From Edaphochlamys debaryana (Eukaryota > Chlorophyta > Chlorophyceae > Chlamydomonadales), in contig JAEHOE010000039.1 of assembly GCA_016858145.1 (NCBI GenBank), forward strand, positions 806,001 through 870,000: a DNA stretch of 64,000 nucleotides. The letters are read 5' to 3'. Shown piece after piece: positions 42,918 to 55,000 of the stretch (within the stretch, counting starts at the first letter, position 1; each line of letters opens with the position of its first letter). The notes beneath the pieces were generated by a model. That model was given only the letters and a program-made list of their open reading frames with translations. It was not told the DNA's origin and searched no databases. The translations under genes were made by a program, and so were the position numbers.

Positions 42918-43733
42918 TCAAGATGCATGGCCAGACTCTTTTGCCGGGGCGGCGCGAATGTCTGTTATGGATGTTCCGGTTTTCAAGGCGCATTGTACCC
43001 GCGAATGCTGGGAGGACCGGGCAACGGCGACCATGTGCTGAAGAGGTGGCAGGGTGGGGATTGGGGAGTCGGCCGGGGGAGCCGACCGGGCTTGAGGATG
43101 GTCGAAGACATGGCGGTTTGCGGTCGGAGAACAGGGCACCGTATTGCCGAAGTGGAGATGAATGGATGGCTGGTAATGCTTGCAATTGTTGGCCGTTAGG
43201 TGCTGGCTTCAGGGCTCCACGACCTGCCTTCAGGTCCATCGCGGGCTCGGCCACGGCGCTCGGCCAGACCCGAGCGCACAGCGGCAGCAGACCTGCTTTA
43301 CGTGACCACAACAATCGTGACCACACTGCATAGCTAAACACAAAGACCCAGCTCTCATTTTGGTGCAACCCGCGTTGACCAGGACCCTTCCTGCGAACCC
43401 TCAACGCGATTCTTCCGCATTCCTCAAAACTGCGACATAACCAACAAGATTTAAGCTAGGGCACTGCGCAAAGTCCTTGGCGAGGCTGTGCCCAGCTGCA
43501 GTTACGGAGCATGGAGCGCGCACGCGATGGCCGGCCTAGCGGCGTACAGCTTTGTCATTGACGCGCTTGGTAGAAGGTGGGGAACGCGGGCCTTCACGTG
43601 TTGACGTCGGGTACCCTCGGCGCCCGTTGCCATCCCGGCTGCCCCGCAACCCTCTCCACCAACGCAGCTTGGCCTCCCTTGGCTGCAGGCCCACAAGCGC
43701 TGCGTCCGGCAGCGACCGTGGGCAGCTACTGCC
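42918..43733. other. Intergenic region between FAD synthetase and EF-hand gene
   Basis: 816 bp between tandem genes holding the FAD synthetase 3' UTR and the EF-hand gene promoter. No coding exon, RNA gene or repeat was recognised. No copy of the CGACCTAG motif was found before this start. Confidence 0.5.
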
Positions 43734-46700
43734 ATGGCTCAATACGTCAGCCGCCCCACGCCGGGGGTGCGGGAGGACCCCCGGCTAGTAAGGGAGTCGA
43801 TGGAGAGCAGTCGCGCCAGCGTTGCCTACGGTGAGCACGCGGAGAGCGCGGCCAGCGCCCAGCTGGTGTGCTGTGTTTCGACAGAGCACCGAGGGGACAG
43901 CTCAAAACCCTCTCCCTTGCCTTGCAGGTCAAGGCGCCCAGCCGGGGTATGGCGGGGGTGGAGGCTACAGTGAGGCTGGCGGGGCAGGCGGTGTCCAATT
44001 GGAGCCCTTCAGCTACGAGGGCCGCTCCTATCTGCTGGACCGGCGAACCGGAGGCGTGTACGCGGAGACCAGCGGCGAGCAGTACCCGCAGCTCGTGGGC
44101 AAGATGGGGCCGGTGCGTGGGGGAGCACCGCTGGGGCTCTACCATGATGCTCCCAAGCCGCCTCACTAGCCGTGCTTACGCTGTGCACGCGTTCCGGCCC
44201 TCCCTCAGGACGGACGCGTTGTGATGCGCGGCGGGAACGTGGTGGTGGACCTGTTCTCCAACCTGGACCGGTACCTGCGGGAGAACAAGGTGGGTCAGGG
44301 AGGGGCTGGAGGTAACGAAGCTTAGGCAAGGCCGTGCGTGTGTTGAGCTTTGCCTTGGCTCGCCCTGCGCCACCCGCTTCCCTCAGGTCAAGTTCAAGGA
44401 CCTGTTTGACTCGTACGACACGGACCGCTCGGGCAGCCTGGAGATCCGGGAGCTCGCTCAGCTGGTGAAGCAGCTGGTGCCCGGGGTGAAGGCGGCAGAC
44501 GTCAAGTACATCATGGTGGGGCAGCGGGGGAGTGGGGGCTGGAAATCACCGGTGCTTGCACCCTCGTAGCGTGTCCCCCACCATGCCTATGGCCCCTGTC
44601 TGCGTCTACCCCTGCCCTCCCTTGCCAGGCGATGATGGACACAGGCGGTGACGGCAGCGTGTCCCAGCAGGAGTTCCTGTCCGCTGCCAAGTCCTCACTC
44701 GAGGCGGCGCGCAAGATGCAGGCGGACCGGGCGTCGGGCGCGCCCTCGGCTACCTCGGACGTGCAGCTTGCTTTGCGTGCGGCCACGGACTTTCTGCGCG
44801 CTAACCGCGTGAGCGCTCGGTCCGCGTTCGACCAGTTTGATGCGGACCGCAACGGGCGCCTGGAGCCCCGCGAGCTGGCCCGCTTCTTCGCGACCGCCAT
44901 TCCCGGGGTCAGGGAGGACCAGCTGCGGTACCTGCTGGCGCACATGTACGAGTGAGTCAGGACTCAGGAGTCACGAGTCGTGGGGATGGTGGGGATGGAC
45001 GGTTGGCAGCGGTGGGGCCGGGCCGGACCTTGGAGGCTGCAGCTTCTAAGCCCCGCTCCCACACTCATTTCCGCTGGCCCCATCCGTGCTCGGTGCAGGA
45101 TGGACGCCAACGGTGACGGCTCCGTGTCGTACGAGGAGCTGCTGTACGCGCTCAGGGCCGCAGACTCGACGCGGGCTGGTCCCTCGGCGCCTCAGCAGCG
45201 GCCGCCCTCGCCCTCGGCGTACGGAGCTGGCGGGGCCGGCGGTGCTGAGATGGCCCTTGAGCCCTACAGCTACGAGGGCCGCTCCTATCTGCTGGACCGG
45301 CGAACCGGAGGCGTGTACGCGGTGACCAGCGGCGAGCAGTACCCGCAGCTCGTGGGCAAGATGGGGCCGGTGCGTGGGGCATGTTGATAGGCTCACATTG
45401 CCCTACAAGCTCTACCCCGAGCCTTGTGAAGGTGTACTCTAACGCCCTCCACCCTGTCCTCCCTCCCTCAGGACGGACGCGTTGTGATGCGCGGCGGGAA
45501 CGTGGTGGTGGACCTGTTCTCCAACCTGGACCGGTACCTGCGGGAGAACAAGGTGGGTCAGGGAGGGGCTGGAGGTAACGAAGCTTAGGCAAGGCCGTGT
45601 GTGTGTTGAGCTTTGCCTTGGCTCGCCCTGCGCCACCCGCTTCCCTCAGGTCAAGTTCAAGGACCTGTTTGACTCGTACGACACGGACCGCTCGGGCAGC
45701 CTGGAGATCCGGGAGCTCGCTCAGCTGGTGAAGCAGCTGGTGCCCGGGGTGAAGGCGGCAGACGTCAAGTACATTATGGTGGGGCAGCGGGGGAGTGGGG
45801 GCTGGAAATCACCGGTGCTTGCACCCTCGTAGCGTGTCCCTCACCATGCCTATGGCCCCTGTCTGCGTCTACCCCTGCCCTCCCTTGCCAGGCGATGATG
45901 GACACAGGCGGTGACGGCAGCGTGACCCAGCAGGAGTTCCTGTCCGCTGCCAAGTCCTCACTCGAGGCGGCGCGCAAGATGCAGGCGGACCGGGCGTCGG
46001 GCGCGCCCTCGGCTACCTCGGACGTGCAGCTTGCTTTGCGTGCGGCCACGGACTTTCTGCGCGCTAACCGCGTGAGCGCTCGGTCCGCGTTCGACCAGTT
46101 TGATGCGGACCGCAACGGGCGCCTGGAGCCCCGCGAGCTGGCCCGCTTCTTCGCGACCGCCATTCCCGGGGTCAGGGAGGACCAGCTGCGGTACCTGCTG
46201 GCGCACATGTACGAGTGAGTCAGGAGTCATTAGTCACGGCCGGGCGGCGGGCGGCCAGCGGCAGTGGGGCCGGGCCGGACCTTGGTACATGTGTCTTCAC
46301 TCTGCTGACGCTGTTGGACCTATCCACCCTGTCCCTTGGTGAAGGATGGACGCCAACGGTGACGGCTCCGTGTCGTACGAGGAGCTGCTGTACGCGCTCA
46401 GGGCCGCAGACTCGACGCGGGCTGGTCCCTCGGCGCCTCAGCAGCGGCCGCCCTCGCCCTCGGCGTACGGAGCTGGCGGGGCCGGCGGTGCTGAGATGGC
46501 CCTTGAGCCCTACAGCTACGAGGGCCGCTCCTATCTGCTGGACCGGCGAACCGGAGGCGTGTACGCGGTGACCAGCGGCGAGCAGTACCCGCAGCTCGTG
46601 GGCAAGATGGGGCCGGTGCGTGGGGCATGTTGATAGGCTCACATTGCCCTACAAGCTCTACCCCGAGCCTTGTGAAGGTGTACTCTAACGCCCTCCACCC

Positions 46701-49016
46701 TGTCCTCCCTCCCTCAGGACGGACGCGTTGTGATGCGCGGCGGGAACGTGGTGGTGGACCTGTTCTCCAACCTGGACCGGTACCTGCGGGAGAACAAGGT
46801 GGGTCAGGGAGGGGCTGGAGGTAACGAAGCTTAGGCAAGGCCGTGTGTGTGTTGAGCTTTGCCTTGGCTCGCCCTGCGCCACCCGCTTCCCTCAGGTCAA
46901 GTTCAAGGACCTGTTTGACTCGTACGACACGGACCGCTCGGGCAGCCTGGAGATCCGGGAGCTCGCTCAGCTGGTGAAGCAGCTGGTGCCCGGGGTGAAG
47001 GCGGCAGACGTCAAGTACATCATGGTGGGGCAGCGGGGGAGTGGGGGCTGGAAATCACCGGTGCTTGCACCCTCGTAGCGTGTCCCCCACCATGCCTATG
47101 GCCCCTGTCTGCGTCTACCCCTGCCCTCCCTTGCCAGGCGATGATGGACACAGGCGGTGACGGCAGCGTGTCCCAGCAGGAGTTCCTGTCCGCTGCCAAG
47201 TCCTCACTCGAGGCGGCGCGCAAGATGCAGGCGGACCGGGCGTCGGGCGCGCCCTCGGCTACCTCGGACGTGCAGCTTGCTTTGCGTGCGGCCACGGACT
47301 TTCTGCGCGCTAACCGCGTGAGCGCTCGGTCCGCGTTCGACCAGTTTGATGCGGACCGCAACGGGCGCCTGGAGCCCCGCGAGCTGGCCCGCTTCTTCGC
47401 GACCGCCATTCCCGGGGTCAGGGAGGACCAGCTGCGGTACCTGCTGGCGCACATGTACGAGTGAGTCAGGACTCAGGAGTCACGGCCGGGCGGCGGGCGG
47501 CCAGCGGCAGTGGGGCCGGGCCGGACCTTGGTACATGTGTCTTCACTCTGCTGACGCTGTTGGACCTATCCACCCTGTCCCTTGGTGAAGGATGGACGCC
47601 AACGGTGACGGCTCCGTGTCGTACGAGGAGCTGCTGTACGCGCTCAGGGCCGCAGACTCGACGCGGGCTGGTCCCTCGGCGCCTCAGCAGCGGCCGCCCT
47701 CGCCCTCGGCGTACGGAGCTGGCGGGGCCGGCGGTGCTGAGATGGCCCTTGAGCCCTACAGCTACGAGGGCCGCTCCTATCTGCTGGACCGGCGAACCGG
47801 AGGCGTGTACGCGGTGACCAGCGGCGAGCAGTACCCGCAGCTCGTGGGCAAGATGGGGCCGGTGCGTGGGGCATGTTGATAGGCTCACATTGCCCTACAA
47901 GCTCTACCCCGAGCCTTGTGAAGGTGTACTCTAACGCCCTCCACCCTGTCCTCCCTCCCTCAGGACGGACGCGTTGTGATGCGCGGCGGGAACGTGGTGG
48001 TGGACCTGTTCTCCAACCTGGACCGGTACCTGCGGGAGAACAAGGTGGGTCAGGGAGGGGCTGGAGGTAACGAAGCTTAGGCAAGGCCGTGTGTGTGTTG
48101 AGCTTTGCCTTGGCTCGCCCTGCGCCACCCGCTTCCCTCAGGTCAAGTTCAAGGACCTGTTTGACTCGTACGACACGGACCGCTCGGGCAGCCTGGAGAT
48201 CCGGGAGCTCGCTCAGCTGGTGAAGCAGCTGGTGCCCGGGGTGAAGGCGGCAGACGTCAAGTACATCATGGTGGGGCAGCGGGGGAGTGGGGGCTGGAAA
48301 TCACCGGTGCTTGCACCCTCGTAGCGTGTCCCCCACCATGCCTATGGCCCCTGTCTGCGTCTACCCCTGCCCTCCCTTGCCAGGCGATGATGGACACAGG
48401 CGGTGACGGCAGCGTGTCCCAGCAGGAGTTCCTGTCCGCTGCCAAGTCCTCACTCGAGGCGGCGCGCAAGATGCAGGCGGACCGGGCGTCGGGCGCGCCC
48501 TCGGCTACCTCGGACGTGCAGCTTGCTTTGCGTGCGGCCACGGACTTTCTGCGCGCTAACCGCGTGAGCGCTCGGTCCGCGTTCGACCAGTTTGATGCGG
48601 ACCGCAACGGGCGCCTGGAGCCCCGCGAGCTGGCCCGCTTCTTCGCGACCGCCATTCCCGGGGTCAGGGAGGACCAGCTGCGGTACCTGCTGGCGCACAT
48701 GTACGAGTGAGTCAGGACTCAGGAGTCACGAGTCGTGGGGATGATGTATGGCGGCCCGGTTGCATCGTGGGGCCGGGCCGGACATTGAAGGCTGCAGCTT
48801 CTAAGCCCCGCTCCTACACCCGCTCCTACAATCCCGCTGGCCCCATCCGTGCTCGGTGCAGGATGGACGCCAACGGTGACGGCTCCGTGTCGTACGAGGA
48901 GCTGCTGTACGCGCTGAGGGCCGCAGACGCCTCGCGCGCGGGCACAGGGCGAACCTCACCCTCGCCCGGGGCCAAGCCCGGCCTCTCTCGCGCCATGACC
49001 CTCGCCGCACAGCCCG
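43734..49016 (+). other. EF-hand gene exons 1-18: leader and four near-identical modules
   Basis: Exons: 43734-43830, 43928-44112; module 1: 44209-44289, 44387-44515, 44629-44951, 45099-45369; module 2: 45472-45552, 45650-45778, 45892-46214, 46345-46615; module 3: 46718-46798, 46896-47024, 47138-47460, 47591-47861; module 4: 47964-48044, 48142-48270, 48384-48706, 48862-49016. Exon sizes are 81, 129, 323 and 271 nt in modules 1-3. Each 271-nt exon carries the last EF-hand plus the YLLDRRTGGVY element that opens the next module. In module 4 this exon diverges after ALRAAD. Confidence 0.9.
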
Positions 49017-52000
49017 GTAAGGCCTCAACCACTCTTGCGAGAGGCCCTTCCACCTCTGTCGCCGGAGGCCTGCATGGTTGCCAACTACAACTCGCCGCTT
49101 CCTGAGCCGCTGTGTGCTGTCATTTGCCCAGGCGGTACCGAGTGGGTGCTGGAGGACGTGGTGGACCCCAACACCGGCCGCCGCCTCAAGCGGGACCCCG
49201 CCACCGGCCTGGTGTACGAGCAGACGGCGGCGGACGGGGAGTGGCCGCAGGTGGTGGGCGTGCAGGACGCCTCGGGCGTGCTGCGGATGATGCAGCGGCG
49301 TGAGGACGCCGGCCTGTTCGCAGCACTGGACAGCTACTTGCGGACCAACAAGTGCGCTGGGTATTGGGATGGACGCAGGCGTGGCGAAAGTCGACTCGGC
49401 CAATCTCTCTCCTGCTTCCTCATTGTTTCCTCTGTCTCCCGTCCCTCACTCCCGCTCCCTCCTCCCCTCCTCCCCGCCCGCCCAGGGTCAAGGCCCGCGA
49501 CACGTTCGACCACTTCGACGCGGACCGCTCGGGCTACCTGGACATGGCGGAGCTGCGCCAGATGGTGGCCGCACTGCTGCCGGGCTTCACGGAGGGGCAG
49601 CTGCACTACTTCCAGGCGAGCAGGGGGGAGGGGGAGAGGGAGGTGTGCCAGGACAAGAGCCGACGGGCGCAGGCGGCAGGCTTGTGTGTGTCTGTCGCAC
49701 GGCCGTGACGTCGTGCCCCGCCTTCCCCGCGCCAGGCCCTGCTGGACATCAACGGCGACGGCGGCATCTCATTCGAGGAGATGATGGCGGTGGCCAAGGA
49801 GTGCCTGGCCGCGGAGCGGGCGGCGCAGGCGCCGGGGGCCGGCCGCGACCCGGCGGTGCGGGCGGCGCTGGACCGCTTCCAGGCCTACCTGATGCAGTAC
49901 CCGGTGGGGGCGGGGAGGCAGGCGTGGTTGCAACAACGAGTGTGGGCGATGGATTGGGGTGCTCTGCAATGCACCAGCCCAATGGACTCGCCCCGGTGTA
50001 CCCGCCCCCCGTGCCCAGGTGGTCGCCCTGCAGCACTTTGAGTCCGCCGACGCCACCCGCCGCGGCGCGCTTAAGTTCCCCGAGTTCGCCCGCTTCCTGC
50101 ACCAGCTCATGCCCGACCTCAAGGAGTCATCGCGCAGGCACATCCTGTCCTACCTGTGGGCGCAGGTAGGAGCGCCTTCGGCCCGCGCTCTGGAAAGCTC
50201 TTTTCTGACGACGCCCCTGTGCTGACCGCTGTGTGCACGTCTCCCTCTTCCCCCTGCTCAGGACGTGGACCAGAGCGGGCTCATCTCGTGGCTGATGCTG
50301 GCCCGCTTCATGCGGGTGCCGCAGCTCTCGCGCGTGTCCACCGCGGGCATGGCGGCCAGCCCCCCACCGGCTGCCACCGCGGGGTTCCGGCGCACCGCAA
50401 CCACCGCCCACCGGGTCAAGTTCGAGGGGTAAGCGACGTGCTCTGCCCTGCAGCAGTGCTTGTGAGGGCCCTCGCTTGCCCCACCCTGGAAACCTTCTCA
50501 ACCTGCTTTCACCTGCCGCCTTCCAGGGAGAATTGGCAGCTGCAAGAGGTGGTGTGGCGCGGCCAGACCTTCCTGCTCGATCCGCACACGCAGAGGGTCT
50601 ACCAGGAGGACCCGGTGGGTGGCGGGCGTGGTGTGTTTACGGTATGAGGGAAGCCTCACGCGCTGACCAACATGAAAATCAACCGTCCCTTCCCTCACGC
50701 CCTCCTCTCCAGGGTGGCGGCTGGCCCCGGCTGGTGGGGACCTACCGCAACGGCGAGGTGGTCATGCAGGCGAGAGCAGAGCGGGGCATTGGGTACAGGC
50801 GGCGCGCTGCCTCGGCTGCACACTGCCCCTCATGTATGCACCCCTGCGCCCATCTCCGTGCCTTGAACCCGCCCCCTCTTCCTGGCCCCTCCCGCAGGAC
50901 CGCAACATGGCCCAGGCCCTGTTCGAGACGCTGGACGCCTACCTCAAGCAGCAGCGCATGAAGGCGCGGGAGGTGTTTGCGCACTTCGACGCCGCGGGCA
51001 AGGGCTGGCTGGCGCCGGAGGAGCTGGGCCGCCTGGTGGAGCACTTCCTGCCGGGCAAGGTCACGCCAGGAGACATCAAGTACTTCCAGGTGGGTGTGGG
51101 GGCTGGAGGGTGCGGGGCAAAGGCCGCGTGGGTGAACGACTCATGAGGGGTTGCCTCACGGTGTCGGCCTCGGCCACGGCTGGCCTCCGCTCACTCCCGC
51201 TTCCCGGCCCAGCCCTGAGCGCTGCCCTTCCCCTCCCCCGATGCCCCCGCAGGTCATGGTGGACCGCAACCAGGACGGCAAGATTACGTACGAGGAGTTC
51301 ATCGAGGCCGCCCGGCACTCCCGGGCGGAGGAGCAGGCGGCACGCGAGCGCACCGACGAGGCGCGCAGGGCGCTGCAGAACGTGTCGGACTTCGCACGCC
51401 AGTACCCCGTGAGCAAGGGTTCCCGGGGGGTGGGGTGGGGTGGAAACCTGATACTGGGTAATGCACCAGCGCCTATATGAGCAACCAGTCTGGCGTACCC
51501 GGGGCAATGGCGGCAAAAGAGGCACACGTGCCCCTGGGTTATGCGCCCTTTCCCTGCACACCCGCTTCTGCTCCCGCAGAGCGAGATGAAGGCCGCCTTC
51601 GCCCGCTACGACGTCAACCGCAACGGCCTGCTGGAGCCGCGCGAGCTGGCGCAGATGCTGCGGGCCACCGTGCAGCCGCCGCTGGACGCACAGGCGCTGC
51701 GCTACGTCATGGCGCACCTGCACACGTACGACATGGACGGCGACGGCGCGCTGTCGTACAGGGAGTTCGCCATCGCCATGCGCGCCATCGACGCCATCAA
51801 GAGCAGCGCTGCGGGCGGTGCGGTGCCGGTCACGGGCAACTTCATGCGTACCAAGTCAGCGCATGGAGGCGTGGGGCACCGGCCCAGCACCTCCAACTAC
51901 GATTCTGAGGAGGACGTGATCTGGACGCTGCAGGTGGGAAGGGAGGCAGGTTGTGTGGGTTACTCGTCTTCATCGATGCTCGATCAACAACCTTGCGCTT

Positions 52001-55000
52001 TCCCCGGACCTACAGGAGCTGCCATACAACGGGCACATGCTTCTCGTCGACCCGCGGACGCAGCGGGTGTACGTGTCGCCCGACGGACGCTCCTGGCCGC
52101 AGCTGCTCGGCAAGCTGACGGTGAGGGTTGCGGGAGCAGGCCGAAAGCGCCAAGCAGTGCTTGGGGTGACGGTCGGCCAGGCCCTGACACGTGTGTGACT
52201 CACAATCCACTCCCACATCCTTCCTCGTCTCCCAGAATGGCCGCCTGACCCGCGCCGCGGAGCTGCGCCCAAACGACCTGTGGACGCGCGTAGACACATA
52301 CCTCCGCACCAACAAGGTCAAGCTGCAGGAGGTGAGCGCGGGCGCAACTGTGGTTACTCGAGCAGCCCGGTGGAGAGGCCCCTCAGAGAGGCTTTACGCT
52401 TGTCGCCCCGCTCCTCCGCTCACGCCTCAGTTGTACAACCTGTACGACGCCGACCGCTCGGGCTCGCTGCGCCCCTCGGAGCTGGGCCGCCTCATCCGCG
52501 ACATGGTGCCGGACGCCACCCGCGCGGAGCTGCACTACTTCCTGGTGGGGACTGGGGGCGGGCTGGGTGGGGTGGAGGAGGGGTCGGGGTGGGCTGCTCG
52601 GTGGGAGCCGTGCCGTGGCCTGGCAATTGTTGTATTGCTGCTGCTGCTGTCCAACGTGCCTCTCACGTGCGAACCCCTAAACCCTTCATCTCTCTCAGGC
52701 CATCATGGACGCCAACGGCGACGGTACGGTCACGTACGATGAGTTCCTGGCGGCCGCCAAGGACTCGCTCCGCGCGACGCAGCAGATGGCGGTGGGCGGC
52801 GGGGGCTCCGGCACCGCCACCTTCCCGCCCGACGTGCTGGCCGCACTGGACGAGCTGTCCAGCCGCCTGGCCGAGCAGCCGGCGCTGGGCAAGCGCATCT
52901 TTGCGCAGTGTGACAAGAACGGGTGAGGCAGTGCGCTGGACACGGGGGCGGGCGGCGGGGCCGTGATGCAAGCAGCTGCCAAGGATCTGCACCTAGCCTT
53001 GTGTTTACCCACTCCCCCCTTTGCACCCCAGCGACGGAGCTCTTGACCTGTCCGAGGCGGGCAAGTTCCTGCGCAGCCTCATGCCCGAGCTGGGCGGGCG
53101 GCCGCTGCAGTTCGTGCTGTCGTACCTGGGCACGCAGGACCTGGACGGCGAGGGCGTGCTGCGCTACTCGGAGCTCATGACGGGGCTGCACGCGCTGCAG
53201 GTGGGGCTTGGGGGCTGGCAGGCAGGAGGGCAGGCGCGTCAGTACTAAATGTGTGTAACCTTCGTCAAGCGCTGAGCTCCTGTGTTCCCTGTTCTTCCCC
53301 AAACCGCAGGCGCGCGGGCCCCGCGGGGTGACCTACAGTCGCTCCTTCACGGCGCCCGCTGCCAACGCCGCCATCAGCGCGCTGGTGGCCTCGGGCGCGG
53401 CGTCCAACCGGGGCATCGCGCAGGCCGCCACGGCGGAGCTGCTGCGGGGCACGGAGGGCAACCGCCGGGCCTACACCAAGGACTGGGAGCTGCACGAGTG
53501 GCGCGTGCGCGGCGCCACCTACCTGCTGGACCCCGTCACCGACCTGGTCTACAGCGACGTGGGCGCCAACCAGTGGCCCGAGCTGGTCGGGAGGAAGGTG
53601 TGCGCGGCGGGTGCTGGAGCGGGCAGGACGTATGCAAGCATGTGCAGCGGGGTAGAGCGGCGCTCCGTCTGATTCTGGCTTCCTAGCTCACTGGTCCCCG
53701 CTCCGCGCAGGTGGGCGAGTCCTACCAGCCGCTGGACGGCTCTGCCACCATGGTGTTTTTCCGCAACCTGGACCAGCACCTCAAGGTGGGGAGGGGGAAG
53801 GGAACGGGGCGGGGGATGCTCCGAGCGCCCTCATCGCTCCACTGGCTCAGCCCTATCCGCTGCCCGCTCTGCCCCTCCCCGCCCCGCCCCTCAGTCAATG
53901 CAAGTCAAGTTCTCCACGCTCTTCAACGAGTTTGACCATGGCCTTAAGGGCTACCTGGAGCGCTCTGAGCTGGCCTCCCTGGTGCGGAGGGTCATGCCGG
54001 AGGCCACGGACTCGCAGATACGCTTCCTGGCGGTGAGTGGGGGGCGGGGCGTGGGCTCACACAGCGTGGGACTTGCACAGTCAGCTGCAGCGTCAGGGGC
54101 TTTTGCATTTGCTTTGGGACAGCTGCTCTTGCCGCTGACCCTCCGCTTCTGTCGGTCGCGTCGTCTCCCATCCGCTCTCAGGTGGTCCTGGACGAGAACG
54201 GCGACAAGATGATCAGCCAGCAGGAGCTGCTGGGCGCCGCCAAGAAGGTGGTGGACCTGCTGCGCCAGCAGAAGGCCGCGGGAGGGCAGGGCACGCCGCC
54301 GCCCGAGGTGGCGGCGGTGCTGGACCGCTTCAGCCGCTTCATGCGAGAGAACATGGTGCGGGCGGGGGGGGGGGCCAGCTCGGGGGAAAGCCCACGCTGG
54401 TGATGCCTGCAGTGTGAACGGCTGGTACCCAAGCGCTTGCGCCTAGTCACGCCCATCCTCTCCTGTTCACCGCTCCCTGGCACTTTCAGGACAAGGCACG
54501 CACCACGTTTGAGGCTCTGGACGTGCGGCGGCAGGGCTACCTGGACTACGACGGCGTGGCGGCCTTCTTTCGGCGCCTGGCCCCTCGGCTGGGCATGGAC
54601 GACATGCGCCACCTGCTGGCCCAGGTGCACCTGTACGACGTGGAGGGCGTGGGGCAGGTCACCTTCTCGGAGCTGCTGCGGGCCCTGCGCGCTGCGGACC
54701 TGCACAGCGCCAGGGGCTCCCACGCCACCGGCTGGGCGGCCGCCGTGTCCTCCAGCCGCAGCGGCGCGGGCGGCGGGCTGTACGACTCACCCAGCGTGTG
54801 GCGCCTGGAGGCCTACAGGTGAGGGCACGGGGGGCGCTTTGGAGCCCATGGCGGGGAGCTTGCGGCGGCTAACGAGTGCCCGCGCTCGGGCCAAGCTTAT
54901 GTCACGTGTTCCAGCTTGGCGCTCACGCATGCCCCAACCCTGCCCTCCCGCCCCGCACTGCCAGGTGGAACAACAAGGACGTGCTGCTGGACCCCGCCAC

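Larger units (their letters stand above)
49132..54818 (+). other. EF-hand gene exons 19-38: diverged modules
   Basis: Exons: 49132-49351, 49486-49615, 49736-49903, 50019-50165, 50262-50428, 50527-50614, 50713-50769, 50898-51089, 51253-51408, 51580-51933, 52016-52120, 52236-52331, 52431-52544, 52699-52922, 53032-53200, 53310-53597, 53711-53785, 53895-54032, 54182-54355, 54490-54818. Module openers include RDPATGLVYEQ, LLDPHTQRVYQED, LVDPRTQRVYVSP and LLDPVTDLVYSDV. EF loops include DADRSGYLDMAE, DVNRNGLLEPRE, DMDGDGALSYRE and DANGDGTVTYDE. Some pairs have lost Ca2+ ligands (ATRRGALKFPE, HGLKGYLERSE). Confidence 0.8.

Noticed and set aside
44209..48861. CRISPR-like or transposon array
   Set aside because: The repeats are 1.25 kb, contain phased exons of an EF-hand gene and have no spacers, terminal inverted repeats or transposase.
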